Source: JAJPXC01 sp964520525 (lineage in GTDB: Bacteria; Bacteroidota; Bacteroidia; Bacteroidales; Muribaculaceae). From it: a stretch of DNA of 37,735 bases. Both the position numbers and the translations under genes were made by a program. The stretch lies in the NCBI GenBank assembly GCA_964520525.1, contig CAZFNR010000016.1, positions 1-37,735 on the forward strand, read 5' to 3'. The notes under the pieces were generated by a model, which saw nothing but the letters and a program-made list of their open reading frames with translations, ran no database searches and was not told the origin of the DNA. Of this stretch, positions 16,091 to 24,887 are shown one piece after another. Within the stretch, counting starts at the first letter, position 1. Each line of letters starts with the position of its first letter.

Positions 16091-16951
16091 ATGAGACAAT
16101 TAAAAATAACAAAATCAATCACCAACCGCGAAAGCGCATCTCTCGACAAATATCTTCAAGAAATAGGCCGCGAAGACCTCATAACCGTTGAGGAAGAGGT
16201 GGAACTCGCCCAGCGCATAAAGCAAGGAGACCAGGCCGCACTCGAAAAGCTCACCCGCGCCAACCTGCGTTTTGTCGTATCGGTCGCCAAGCAATACCAA
16301 AACCAGGGTCTTTCGCTACCCGACCTAATCAACGAAGGGAATCTCGGCTTGATTAAAGCAGCACAAAAATTTGACGAAACCCGCGGTTTCAAATTCATCT
16401 CCTACGCCGTGTGGTGGATTCGCCAATCGATTCTCCAAGCATTGGCCGAACAATCGCGCATAGTGCGCCTGCCACTTAATCAGGTGGGGTCGCTCAACAA
16501 AATCAGCAAAGCACTTTCCAAGTTCGAGCAAGAAAACGAGCGTCGTCCCTCGGCCGAGGAACTTGCCGACGCCCTCGACGTGCCTGTCGAGAAAATCGCC
16601 GACACGATGAAAGTCTCAGGCCGTCACATTTCAGTCGACGCTCCGTTTGTCGAAGGCGAGGACAACAGCCTTCTCGACGTATTGACCAACGACGATTCCC
16701 CGATGGCCGACGCCACGCTCACCCAAGAATCGCTCTCGAAAGAAGTGGACCGCGCCCTGCGTCAACTTCATGAGCGCGAACGCGAGATACTGAAAATGTT
16801 CTTCGGCATCGGATGTCAGGAAATGACTTTGGAAGAAATCGGCGCTAAATTTGATCTAACCCGCGAACGCGTACGCCAAATCAAAGAAAAGGCCATCCGC
16901 CGACTCAAGGGTCAAAAGAGCCGCCTGCTAAAAACCTACCTCGGTCAATAA
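16091..16951 (+). CDS. rpoD: Primary RNA polymerase sigma factor (sigma-70 family, Bacteroidetes type)
   Basis: This is the housekeeping sigma factor that directs RNA polymerase to TTTG/TAnnTTTG promoters. At 286 aa it is the compact Bacteroidetes form, lacking region 1.1 and the large non-conserved insert of E. coli RpoD. Region 1.2 begins at LDKYLQEIGRE. Region 2 contains ANLRFVVSVAKQY and the melting/-10 recognition stretch FISYAVWWIRQSI. Region 3 follows around 150-195. Region 4.2 ends with the helix-turn-helix LEEIGAKFDLTRERVRQIKEKA. It is monocistronic, with its own -7 box and a terminator that also faces a small gene on the opposite strand. Confidence 0.97.
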   Translation: MRQLKITKSITNRESASLDKYLQEIGREDLITVEEEVELAQRIKQGDQAALEKLTRANLRFVVSVAKQYQNQGLSLPDLINEGNLGLIKAAQKFDETRGFKFISYAVWWIRQSILQALAEQSRIVRLPLNQVGSLNKISKALSKFEQENERRPSAEELADALDVPVEKIADTMKVSGRHISVDAPFVEGEDNSLLDVLTNDDSPMADATLTQESLSKEVDRALRQLHEREREILKMFFGIGCQEMTLEEIGAKFDLTRERVRQIKEKAIRRLKGQKSRLLKTYLGQ

Positions 16952-16989
16952 CGCCTATTAAACAAAGGCGCAAGCCATACACAGAACCA

Positions 16990-17031
16990 CGGTCGGACGA
17001 TTCTACATCAGAGTTGCCCGACCGCTCTTTT
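16990..17031. terminator. Terminator between rpoD and the small membrane-protein gene
   Basis: CGGTCGG (16990-16996) pairs with CCGACCG (17018-17024), followed by CTCTTTTG on the plus strand. The 21-nt loop is long. It separates two convergent genes. Confidence 0.65.
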
Positions 17032-17045
17032 GTCAGCATAACAAA

Positions 17046-17192
17046 TCAATTCATCGGCAGCACCATAGCCGCCACATCGGTGTCACCCCAAAGGTCGGCC
17101 AGCGTAAGCCAGACTATCAGCAACACTATCAGCACTATCGCGCCAATCGATATCCACAAGTTCATTTTATCGCTTCCGCTTCGTTTATCCAT
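17046..17192 (-). CDS. Small single-pass membrane protein (48 aa), unrecognised
   Basis: On the minus strand an ATG at 17192 opens a 48-codon frame ending in TGA at 17046. The N-terminus is short and basic (MDKRSGSDKMN). A strong hydrophobic helix follows at about residues 12-32 (ISIGAIVLIVLLIVWLTL), then a conserved-looking acidic segment ADLWGDTDVAA and a short tail. The charge pattern predicts N-terminus in, C-terminus in the periplasm. The frame fills the space between the rpoD terminator and the pta promoter region, and the overlapping plus-strand frame looks like its shadow. I have no function for it. It is too short for many gene callers. Translation is not proven, but the regular membrane-helix composition makes a chance ORF unlikely. 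Confidence 0.6.
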   Translation of the reverse strand: MDKRSGSDKMNLWISIGAIVLIVLLIVWLTLADLWGDTDVAAMVLPMN

Positions 17193-17349
17193 GACAGTTC
17201 TGTTAATTTGATTAGATATTTATTAAACAACGTTCACTAAAAATGGTTTATATTGAACGCCATCTTAACCGCATCTTACAAAAAAAATGTCTAATTTCGC
17301 GTTATTATATAATCAACATTTACCCAACAACCAATAATCTCGATTTTCT

Positions 17350-18369
17350 ATGGAACTTTTTGAGAAGCTAACCCAGCACGCCAAGAACTATAAGCAGCGC
17401 ATAGTCCTTCCTGAAGGCACAGAACCACGCACATTGACCGCTGCCGACAGAATTATCGCCGATGGGATAGCCGACATCATACTGATTGGCGACCCGACCG
17501 ACATCAATCACATGGCCAAAGAGTTGAACCTTGAGAACATCGAAAAAGCCACGATAGTCAATCCCGCCGACGAAGCCGTTATAGACCGCTATGCGCCGCT
17601 CTTCTTTGAGCTGCGCAAGAGCAAAGGCATCACTATGGAGGAAGCACGCCTCACCACAGCCAACCACCTCTACCTCGGATGCCTTATGGTAAAAGCCGGC
17701 GACGCCGACGGCCAAGTTGCCGGAGCGATGAACACCACCGGCAACGTGCTCCGTGCAGCTTTCCAGGTAATCAAAACCCAACCAGGCATCGATGTCGTTT
17801 CAGGCGCGTTCATCATGCTGCTGCCCAAAGGCTCGCCATTCGGCACCGACGGCATACTCGTCTTTGCCGACTGCGCCGTAGTGCCCGACCCCTCCGCTAA
17901 AGAACTCGCGCAAATAGCCGTTTCTTCGGCCCACACAGCCCGCGCCGTAGCCGGCGTAGAACCGCGCGTAGCGTTGCTGACGTTCTCGACAAAGGGAAGC
18001 GCGCGACACGAACGCGTCGACAAAGTAATCGAAGCCACTGAAATAGCCCGCGAAATGGCACCCGAACTAATAATCGACGGCGAATTGCAAGCCGACGCGG
18101 CTATTGTCCCAGGCGTAGCCAATACAAAAGCTCCTAACTGCCCTCTCAGCGGCCGCGCCAACGTGCTTGTATTCCCCTCGCTCGAAGTCGGCAACATCGC
18201 CTACAAACTGGTACAGCGTCTCGGCGGAGTTGAAGCCGTCGGCCCAGTATTGCAGGGTCTCGCCGCACCGGTCAACGACCTCTCGCGCGGATGCTTCCCC
18301 GAAGACATCTACAAAACCATCATCATTACCTGTAACCAAGCTATCGGCCTAAAAGTCAACGCTAAATAA
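17350..18369 (+). CDS. pta: Phosphate acetyltransferase
   Basis: Pta converts acetyl-CoA and phosphate to acetyl phosphate, the first step of acetate production. At 339 aa it is the short, single-domain class I enzyme without the N-terminal regulatory domain of E. coli Pta. Family signatures seen include RIVLPEGTEPRTL near the N-terminus, GDADGQVAGAMNTTGNVLRA in the middle and ANVLVFPSLEVGNIAYKL near the C-terminus. ackA starts 19 bp downstream, so the two form the usual acetate operon. A near-match -7 box, TAATTTCG (17292-17299), lies upstream, as does the AATGGTTTATATT motif shared with the dnaA upstream region. Confidence 0.97.
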   Translation: MELFEKLTQHAKNYKQRIVLPEGTEPRTLTAADRIIADGIADIILIGDPTDINHMAKELNLENIEKATIVNPADEAVIDRYAPLFFELRKSKGITMEEARLTTANHLYLGCLMVKAGDADGQVAGAMNTTGNVLRAAFQVIKTQPGIDVVSGAFIMLLPKGSPFGTDGILVFADCAVVPDPSAKELAQIAVSSAHTARAVAGVEPRVALLTFSTKGSARHERVDKVIEATEIAREMAPELIIDGELQADAAIVPGVANTKAPNCPLSGRANVLVFPSLEVGNIAYKLVQRLGGVEAVGPVLQGLAAPVNDLSRGCFPEDIYKTIIITCNQAIGLKVNAK

Positions 18370-18388
18370 TCAACTCAAGCCCAACGAT

Positions 18389-19594
18389 ATGAAAATATTA
18401 GTTTTAAACTGCGGCAGCAGTTCTGTTAAGTATAAGCTCATTAACACCACAGCCAACCAAACACTCGCTGAAGGCGGTGTCGAACGCATCGGACTCAACG
18501 ACGGTTTTCTGAAATACCGCACCCCCGACGGTTCGAAAGCCCTCACCCAACTTGGTCAGGTCGACCACCGCGGAGCTGTCGAATCTATTCTCAAAAACAT
18601 CACCGACCCTAAAATCGGCTGCATAAAAGACTACAAAGAAATCGACGCCGTCGGCCACCGCGTGGTTCACGGAGGTGAGAAATTCAACAAATCGGTACTC
18701 ATCAACGACGCCGTCAAGGAACAAGTCAAAGAGTGCTACGGCCTCGCGCCCCTTCACAACCCCGCCAATATGACCGGCATCGAAGCCGTCGAGGCGATTT
18801 TGCCCGACGTACCTCAGGTAGGAGTATTCGACACGGCATTCCACCAGACAATGCCCGCCAAATCATTTATGTACGCCCTCCCCTACAAATACTACACAGA
18901 AGACGGCATACGCCGATACGGCTTCCACGGCACAAGCCACCGTTACGTATCACAGCGCGTATGCGAATTTTTGGGCGTCGACATCACCAAACAGCGCATC
19001 ATCACTTGCCATGTTGGCAACGGCGGTTCAATCACGGCCGTTAATGCGGGCAAAAGCGTAGATACCTCGATGGGTCTCACCCCCACTGAAGGACTCATGA
19101 TGGGCACACGCGTAGGCGACATCGATCCTGGAGCCCTCACTTACCTTATGAACCGTCATGGTCTCAACGCCGACCAGATCCAGTCTATCATCAATAAAGA
19201 GAGCGGCGTGCTCGGCGTTTCAGAAATCTCGTCTGATATGCGCGAAATCGAGGCAGCGGTCAACAACGGCGACCCCAAAGCGACTCTCGCTCTTGACATG
19301 TACGAACAGCGGATTTTGAAATACGTAGGCGCCTACGCAGCAGAGATGGGCGGTGTCGACATCATCGTGTTCACCGGTGGTGTCGGTGAGAACCAGACCG
19401 GTGTGCGCGCCAACGTCTGCCGTCCTCTCGCCTTTATGGGTGTCGAAATCGACGAAGACCTCAACTCTCGCACTCGCGGCACCGAAACCGTAATCTCGAC
19501 TCCCGCATCAAAAGTCAAAGTGGTGGTTATCCCCACCGACGAGGAGCTCATGATTGCACGCGACACCGAGGAAATCGTCAACAACCTCAAATAA
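18389..19594 (+). CDS. ackA: Acetate kinase
   Basis: AckA transfers the phosphate of acetyl phosphate to ADP, giving acetate and ATP, a main fermentative energy source in gut Bacteroidales. The 401-aa protein has both ASKHA-family signatures: MKILVLNCGSSSVKYKL at the N-terminus and HRVVHGGEKF in the first domain. GFHGTSHRYV and the adenine-binding VFTGGVGEN segment also match. Length and motifs are complete. It lies 19 bp after pta and 35 bp before ddh, so all three may share a transcript. Confidence 0.97.
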   Translation: MKILVLNCGSSSVKYKLINTTANQTLAEGGVERIGLNDGFLKYRTPDGSKALTQLGQVDHRGAVESILKNITDPKIGCIKDYKEIDAVGHRVVHGGEKFNKSVLINDAVKEQVKECYGLAPLHNPANMTGIEAVEAILPDVPQVGVFDTAFHQTMPAKSFMYALPYKYYTEDGIRRYGFHGTSHRYVSQRVCEFLGVDITKQRIITCHVGNGGSITAVNAGKSVDTSMGLTPTEGLMMGTRVGDIDPGALTYLMNRHGLNADQIQSIINKESGVLGVSEISSDMREIEAAVNNGDPKATLALDMYEQRILKYVGAYAAEMGGVDIIVFTGGVGENQTGVRANVCRPLAFMGVEIDEDLNSRTRGTETVISTPASKVKVVVIPTDEELMIARDTEEIVNNLK

Positions 19595-19629
19595 AAAACA
19601 ACAAATCTCACTCAAAATCCGCTGCCATT

Positions 19630-20526
19630 ATGAAAAAGATTAGAGCGGCAATCGTGGGCTATGGGAACATCGGTCACTTCGTGCTCGATGCCCTTCAAGA
19701 ATCCCCCGATTTTGAAATCGCCGGTGTTGTGCGCCGCAATGCCGACAACCGTCCGGCCGAACTCGCGGCCTACCCCGTCACGACCGACATCAAACAGCTT
19801 GGCAAAGTTGATGTAGCCATTCTCTGCACTCCAACCCGCGAAGTGGAGAAACACGCTTCGGTGATGCTCGCCGACGGCATTAATACCGTTGACAGCTTCG
19901 ACATACACACCGACATATCCGGCCTGCGCAACAGGCTCGACGCTATAGCCAAAGCCAATGGCACAGTAGCTATCGTATCGGCAGGATGGGACCCGGGAAG
20001 CGACTCTATAATCAGAACGCTGATGCAGGCAGCCGCGCCCAAAGGCGTGACTTACACCAACTTCGGCCCCGGTATGAGCATGGGGCACACCGTCTGCGTG
20101 AAATCGAAACCCGGTGTCAAAAACGCCCTTTCGATGACCATTCCACTTGGCACCGGCATACACCGCCGCATGGTCTACGTCGAGCTTGAAGACGGCTACA
20201 CCCTCGAATCTGTATCCAAGGCAGTAAAGGAAGATCCGTACTTCGCAAGCGACGAAACCCACGTCATCGAAGTTCCATCGGTTGATGAAGTCAAGGATAT
20301 GGGTCACGGAGTGCATATGACCCGCAAAGGGGTCTCAGGCAAAACCCAAAACCAGCGTTTTGACTTCAACATGAACATCAACAACCCGGCTCTCACTGCC
20401 CAGATTCTGGTCAGCGTGGCACGCGCCTCAATGAGGCAACAGCCTGGAGCATACACCATGATCGAGATTCCCGTGATTGACCTGCTTCCCGGTGACCGCG
20501 ACACCCTGATACGACACCTCGTTTGA
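19630..20526 (+). CDS. ddh: meso-Diaminopimelate dehydrogenase
   Basis: Ddh makes meso-diaminopimelate from tetrahydrodipicolinate, ammonia and NADPH in one step, supplying peptidoglycan cross-links and lysine. The 298-aa protein opens with the Rossmann motif AAIVGYGNIG and has the family segments TPTREVEKHA, VDSFDIH and SAGWDPGSDSI. The substrate-binding region NFGPGMSMGHT is also present. It lies 35 bp downstream of ackA, with no terminator between. No other lysine-pathway gene is present in the window, so it is not possible to say whether this is the only route in the cell. Confidence 0.95.
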   Translation: MKKIRAAIVGYGNIGHFVLDALQESPDFEIAGVVRRNADNRPAELAAYPVTTDIKQLGKVDVAILCTPTREVEKHASVMLADGINTVDSFDIHTDISGLRNRLDAIAKANGTVAIVSAGWDPGSDSIIRTLMQAAAPKGVTYTNFGPGMSMGHTVCVKSKPGVKNALSMTIPLGTGIHRRMVYVELEDGYTLESVSKAVKEDPYFASDETHVIEVPSVDEVKDMGHGVHMTRKGVSGKTQNQRFDFNMNINNPALTAQILVSVARASMRQQPGAYTMIEIPVIDLLPGDRDTLIRHLV

Positions 20527-20576
20527 CCCCAAGCGACACGGAACCGAAACGATAACCCGATTAATCTGTTATACAC

Positions 20577-21437
20577 ATGCTTGACTACATCGTATGGAAC
20601 TGGGACCCCACGATAATTGATTGGCCGCTCACCGTGCGCTGGTATGGCCTGATGTTCGCCATCGGATTCACTATCGGCTATTGGATTGTAGCCAAAATGT
20701 TCAAGCATGAGGGCGCCCCCGAAAGCTGGCTTGGTACCCTGCTGCTTTGGGTAGCGGCGGGGACCATAATCGGCGCTCGACTCGGGCATGTGTTTTTCTA
20801 CGCCTGGGACCATTACTCCCAGCATCCCGCCGAGATTCTGTACATTTGGGAAGGTGGACTCGCCAGTCATGGTGGAACAATAGGCATTATCATAGCCGTG
20901 TTCCTCTTCTCAATCATAACCACCAAGCGCAGCCCGCTATGGACTTTTGACCGGTTGGTGATTCCTATTGCCCTTGTCGGAGCCCTCATCCGACTCGGCA
21001 ACCTGTTCAATTCCGAAATCTTCGGCCATGCCACAACTCTACCGTGGGGATTCATGTTTGTTCGCTCAGCCGAATGGCACGCCCTTTACCCGGGGCAAGC
21101 TTGCCACCCCACTCAAATTTACGAGGCACTTTGCTATCTCGCCCTTTTCGGGCTGCTGATGTGGATGTACTGGGTGAAAAACGCCGAACGACGTCCCGGC
21201 TTGATTTTCGGCGTTTTCTTCATCATCCTGTTCACCTCGCGCTTCCTCATCGAGTTCATCAAAAACGACCAAGAGCCATTCGAGGCTGAAATGGCTCTAA
21301 ACATGGGCCAATGGCTGAGCATCCCATTCATCATCACGGGCATATTGCTCGTCATACACGCCTTACGCCGTCCCGCGGTAAATCTCCACTTCCCTGACCG
21401 CTTCGCCCCTGAACCCGACAAAAAGTCTAAACGATAA
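20577..21437 (+). CDS. lgt: Prolipoprotein diacylglyceryl transferase
   Basis: Lgt moves diacylglycerol from phosphatidylglycerol to the lipobox cysteine of prolipoproteins, the first step of lipoprotein maturation in the inner membrane. The 286-aa protein has about seven transmembrane helices. The conserved WYGLMFAIGF stretch lies in helix 1, the ASHGGTIG motif holds the essential histidine region, and the Lgt signature appears as RLGNLFNSEIFG. It begins 50 bp after ddh and is followed at 18 bp by a Yip1-like membrane gene. The NlpC/P60 lipoprotein at 8469-9233 would be one of its substrates. Confidence 0.95.
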   Translation: MLDYIVWNWDPTIIDWPLTVRWYGLMFAIGFTIGYWIVAKMFKHEGAPESWLGTLLLWVAAGTIIGARLGHVFFYAWDHYSQHPAEILYIWEGGLASHGGTIGIIIAVFLFSIITTKRSPLWTFDRLVIPIALVGALIRLGNLFNSEIFGHATTLPWGFMFVRSAEWHALYPGQACHPTQIYEALCYLALFGLLMWMYWVKNAERRPGLIFGVFFIILFTSRFLIEFIKNDQEPFEAEMALNMGQWLSIPFIITGILLVIHALRRPAVNLHFPDRFAPEPDKKSKR

Positions 21438-21455
21438 TAACCTCAAGCGCAAATA

Positions 21456-22010
21456 ATGCTCAAATTCCTGAAATATCTGCTGCAACTGCTCATTTCCCCC
21501 GCCAACGGATGGGACGACATCTCCCATGCAGGAGTCGAACCCGCACGCCTTACCACCGAAGGGTTATATCCGCTGCTGGGGGCGTCGGCAATCACGACAT
21601 TCATTCCTATGATTTATAACCATGAAATCAGACTTGCCGCCGCTTTGCAGGATGCCATCATCATATTCGTGCAGTACTTTATTTCTCTATTCCTCGCAAA
21701 CTACATCTTCACCACCATTCTACCCCGCTATATCGACGGTGAACCGAACGAAAAGCGCACGTCAACGTTTATAATCTACAACCTCGCGCTCCTTGCGCTG
21801 ATATCGATTTTTGAGAACATTCTGCCGTTTGACCTCGCCATTGTGCAATTCCTCCCAATCATCGTAGCCGTTGTAATGTGGAGAGGATGCCGATACATGG
21901 CAGTGTTGCCCGACCGCACGGGACGCTTCATGATTGCGGCCATTGTCACAATCATTGCGATGCCGATGCTTATCGGATATATGTTACATCTTCTCGCACC
22001 TGCTGCTTAA
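21456..22010 (+). CDS. Yip1-like integral membrane protein
   Basis: The 184-aa protein is predicted to have five transmembrane helices (about 38-55, 65-92, 108-125, 128-145 and 155-178). It has a short cytoplasmic N-terminus containing LLISPANGWDDI, a segment typical of the Yip1/DUF1282 group (a Pro followed by a W-(E/D) pair). The molecular role of bacterial members is not known. It sits 18 bp after lgt and 22 bp before smpB, so it is probably co-transcribed with them, which does not by itself reveal its job. Confidence 0.75.
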   Translation: MLKFLKYLLQLLISPANGWDDISHAGVEPARLTTEGLYPLLGASAITTFIPMIYNHEIRLAAALQDAIIIFVQYFISLFLANYIFTTILPRYIDGEPNEKRTSTFIIYNLALLALISIFENILPFDLAIVQFLPIIVAVVMWRGCRYMAVLPDRTGRFMIAAIVTIIAMPMLIGYMLHLLAPAA

Positions 22011-22032
22011 TACGCAAAGTGACATTAACATC

Positions 22033-22485
22033 ATGCAATTCAAAGAAATCAACATAAAGAACAAACGCGCCACCTACGACTATGCCATCAGCGAGACTTT
22101 CACCGCCGGCATAGTCCTGACCGGTACAGAGATAAAATCAATCAGGATGGGCAAGGCAAACCTTGTCGACACGTTCTGTTATGTCAACAACGGTGAGGTA
22201 TGGATTAAAAATATGTATATTGCCGAGTATTTCTATGGCACTTACAACAACCACTCAACACGACGCGACCGCAAATTACTGTTAAACCGCAAAGAAATAC
22301 GCAGCCTTGAAAAAAACGGCAAGGAAACCGGATTCACCATCGTACCGATGAGACTGTTCATCAACGACCGCGGACTGGCCAAACTCGTCATAGGCATCGG
22401 CCGAGGGAAAAAGGAATACGACAAACGGCAGTCCATTAAAGAGCGTGAAGACCGCCGCTCAATGGCCAGAATGTTTGAGAAATAA
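22033..22485 (+). CDS. smpB: SsrA-binding protein SmpB
   Basis: SmpB binds tmRNA and carries it to stalled ribosomes for trans-translation. The open frame runs upstream to 21934 inside the Yip1-like gene. The family start is the ATG at 22033 (MQFKEINIKNKRATYDY), giving 150 aa. Core motifs include AGIVLTGTEIKSIRMGKANL, the YNNHSTRRDRKLLLN loop and a basic C-terminal tail, KKEYDKRQSIKEREDRR, which reaches the decoding centre. It is the last gene of the rightward lgt run and converges with the methyltransferase gene across 20 bp with no visible terminator. Confidence 0.96.
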   Translation: MQFKEINIKNKRATYDYAISETFTAGIVLTGTEIKSIRMGKANLVDTFCYVNNGEVWIKNMYIAEYFYGTYNNHSTRRDRKLLLNRKEIRSLEKNGKETGFTIVPMRLFINDRGLAKLVIGIGRGKKEYDKRQSIKEREDRRSMARMFEK

Positions 22486-22505
22486 TAGCCCCCCGTTTCC
22501 CGCAA

Positions 22506-23699
22506 TCACTTGACAACAAGCAAACGACGCGTTCCGTCAGCGAGTGCAACCCCTATCACGCGTTTATCTCCTCCATCCTTTACTCTCAGCTTACCGCGCA
22601 AAGCATCGGCTGTCATGCCGAAGTTGCGGGTGGCGACATTGATGCGCGGATAGCGTGAAGCAAATTTTTTAATGACACTTGACGCATATGGAAGCGTTTC
22701 GACTACCGTGAAAGTTTCACCAGGAAAGCAATCACGTCTGCTATCAGCTGTGTAAAGATGGGTATTGCCGCTAAGTTTGCGGGTGGCGAAACGCTCCGAC
22801 AACAATTTAAACGGCGCGGCTTTGACGGTCGACGGATAAGGGACAAACAGAAAATCACCCGATTCCGGATTACCATACTCCACAGCAGCCTCCGACTCCT
22901 CGCGGCGAGTGAACGAGAAACGACAGTCTGACCCATCCGCAAGCAATGTCACAGCCTCGATTGCGGCTTCATCTGACTGATTAACGCATTTGAAATCGAC
23001 CACTGCAATAAACTCCTTACATTCAGCGCGCGTACCCAACATAATCAATCTTACTATCTGAGGTAACTCCCGCATGGTCGCCGAGATGTCAATCATTGGA
23101 GATGCCTTGATAACCAGCCCCTTGAAATGAGCTTTGATTTTTGGCAAAAGCGTCACGACATCAGGGCGGCAGTCTGTCAGAGCGAAAAGGCGTTCCCCAT
23201 TTTTACCTCGGCGGGCCGGATCGATGAATGCCATATCAGCCTCACCCGTCATCCCCGCAAGAAACTGAGCGCAGTCCTCGTTCCGTACATCGACGTTGTC
23301 ACGTCCCATGACCTTTGCATTATGGACGAGTGCGGCGGCGACTGTCGGATTTATGTCAACAGCGGTGACATGGGAAGCAATCGCCGCTATTGTCATAGCG
23401 TCGATGCCAAGACCTGCTGTCAAATCCACCACAGTTGCGCCATTCCCGATAAGACCGGCGTGAAACCGTGCTAAACGCTCGCTCGTGGACTGCTCTGCCG
23501 ACAATGCTGTCGGGAACAGAAACTTCGGGTGAGCCACCGCATCGGGCAATTTCCGTTCCGACTTACGGCGGCACTCTATTTGCAATATCGCATCAGCAAT
23601 CCATGGTTCTCTCCACTTTGATGCCGACAATCTCAGCTTTGAGGTATCATCACAGACATGGGTTTCAATCCACGTCCAAAACTCCTCGGGATATTCCAT
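22506..23699 (-). CDS. Class I SAM-dependent methyltransferase with THUMP-like C-terminal domain
   Basis: The 397-aa protein has a Rossmann-type methyltransferase core: motif I VDLTAGLGID (91-100), the acidic ribose-binding AVDINP (113-118) and an FIDPARRG motif (157-164) at the catalytic position. The C-terminal 100 residues resemble the THUMP-like RNA-binding domain found in a Bacteroidetes family of this size. A DPAR-type motif suggests a nucleic-acid base, probably RNA, as substrate, but none is established to my knowledge. It is the last gene of a leftward run, 10 bp after the GNAT gene. Confidence 0.85.
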   Translation of the reverse strand: MEYPEEFWTWIETHVCDDTSKLRLSASKWREPWIADAILQIECRRKSERKLPDAVAHPKFLFPTALSAEQSTSERLARFHAGLIGNGATVVDLTAGLGIDAMTIAAIASHVTAVDINPTVAAALVHNAKVMGRDNVDVRNEDCAQFLAGMTGEADMAFIDPARRGKNGERLFALTDCRPDVVTLLPKIKAHFKGLVIKASPMIDISATMRELPQIVRLIMLGTRAECKEFIAVVDFKCVNQSDEAAIEAVTLLADGSDCRFSFTRREESEAAVEYGNPESGDFLFVPYPSTVKAAPFKLLSERFATRKLSGNTHLYTADSRRDCFPGETFTVVETLPYASSVIKKFASRYPRINVATRNFGMTADALRGKLRVKDGGDKRVIGVALADGTRRLLVVK

Positions 23700-23709
23700 A
23701 ATCGGTTAA

Positions 23710-24228
23710 TTAAATAAAATGCTGATAGATATAGGCGTCACAAAATGATGTACCTGTTTTAAGCCACGATTGAAGCCGCCCCGATATTTTATAGCCCGAC
23801 GAGGTGAAAAGCGAACGGCTTGGCGTGTTATCTCCGGGGACTATAGCCCATAGCTGATGCACACCCAACCGTTCCGCGCAATACCCCTCGACAAGCCTAA
23901 TGGCTGCCGAGGCGAAACCTTTGCGCTGATAACATCTATCAACAAAAATCCCGATTGCCGCACGCTGGTTCACAGGGTCATAGTCGGTTATGTCAATTGC
24001 GCCGACAGCCTCACCCGAGGCGTTGTCGACAATCATGAGCCTCAACTGTCGCGCCGAATATATGTCAGCGTCATAACCTGCTATGTACTCCCAAATCTGT
24101 TTGCGGGAGAATGGGGCGACAGTTGACCCGTAACGCCACAGTTCCGCATCATTTTCCCAACGGTACATCACATCAATGTCGGTCGGTTCCAACGCTCGAA
24201 GCGAGATTCTGTCATCTATCAGTTTCAT
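23710..24228 (-). CDS. GNAT-family N-acetyltransferase (RimJ/RimL-like)
   Basis: The frame could open at a TTG at 24243, but the ATG at 24228 (MKLIDDRISLRALEPTDID) gives a normal GNAT N-terminus and 172 aa. The acetyl-CoA-binding motif A is FVDRCYQRKGFASAAIRLV, with the Q/RxxGxG/A pattern. The C-terminal motif NTPSRSLFTSSGYKISGRL is typical of the RimJ/RimL/SpeG branch. Substrates of this branch include ribosomal proteins and polyamines, so the target cannot be named. It starts 17 bp after the recR stop and ends 10 bp before the methyltransferase gene, in one leftward operon. Confidence 0.88.
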   Translation of the reverse strand: MKLIDDRISLRALEPTDIDVMYRWENDAELWRYGSTVAPFSRKQIWEYIAGYDADIYSARQLRLMIVDNASGEAVGAIDITDYDPVNQRAAIGIFVDRCYQRKGFASAAIRLVEGYCAERLGVHQLWAIVPGDNTPSRSLFTSSGYKISGRLQSWLKTGTSFCDAYIYQHFI

Positions 24229-24245
24229 TTTTCCAATTATCAATT

Positions 24246-24872
24246 TTAACCGTGGCCGAACGAATCGGCGAACAGTGTGCGATTTATCAGTGAGCGACCG
24301 AGTGTAATCTCGTCGGTGTATTCAATTTCATTACCCACCGACACTCCACGAGCCAACTGACTCACTATCACGCCGGCATCGCCGAGACGACGGTAGATAT
24401 AGAAGCTCGTTGTCTCGCCGTCCATCGTGGCTCCAAGCGCAAGAATCACCTCTCGTATACCACCAACCTTTACTCTTTCAACAAGCGAATCGATTTCAAG
24501 TTTATCAGGGCCGACCCCATCCATCGGCGAAATGACACCGCCGAGCACATGATACAACCCCGTGTACTGTCTCGTTTTCTCAAAACTTATGACATCTTTG
24601 ACCGTCTCCACCACACACACCACCGACGAATCACGACGCGGATCGGAACATATCGGACACACATCGGTCTCTGATATGTTGTGGCACACGGCGCAATATT
24701 TTATGCCGCGACGCATGGCTATCAACGCCTCTCCAAGCGACACCGCCTGCTCCTCATCCTGTCTGAGCAGATGCAACGCAAGCCTTAACGCGGTCTTGCG
24801 CCCGAGACCCGGAAGGCGCGAAAGCTCAGTCACCGCCCCTTCGAGCAACAAAGATTCAAATTCCTGTTCCAT
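24246..24872 (-). CDS. recR: Recombination protein RecR
   Basis: RecR works with RecO and RecF to load RecA onto gapped DNA. The ATG at 24872 gives 208 aa (a TTG two codons upstream is also open). The protein has a helix-hairpin-helix, LPGLGRKTALRLALHLL, and a four-cysteine zinc finger at residues 60, 63, 72 and 75. A Toprim domain follows (VVETVKDVISFE, then YHVLGGVISPMDGVGPD), with a C-terminal Walker-like tail, DEITLGRSLINR. A good promoter is present at 24888-24918. The predicted transcript start lies about 8-10 nt before the ATG, so the leader is very short. Confidence 0.95.
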   Translation of the reverse strand: MEQEFESLLLEGAVTELSRLPGLGRKTALRLALHLLRQDEEQAVSLGEALIAMRRGIKYCAVCHNISETDVCPICSDPRRDSSVVCVVETVKDVISFEKTRQYTGLYHVLGGVISPMDGVGPDKLEIDSLVERVKVGGIREVILALGATMDGETTSFYIYRRLGDAGVIVSQLARGVSVGNEIEYTDEITLGRSLINRTLFADSFGHG

Positions 24873-24887
24873 ATCCAATCTTTAGTG

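Noticed and set aside
17014..17211. 65-aa plus-strand ORF
   Set aside because: It overlaps the rpoD terminator and is the complement of the better-supported 48-aa membrane protein frame, with Ser/Thr/Ile-rich shadow composition.
19612..20316. 234-aa ORF antisense to ddh
   Set aside because: Shadow of ddh with His/Val/Gly-rich reverse-frame composition.
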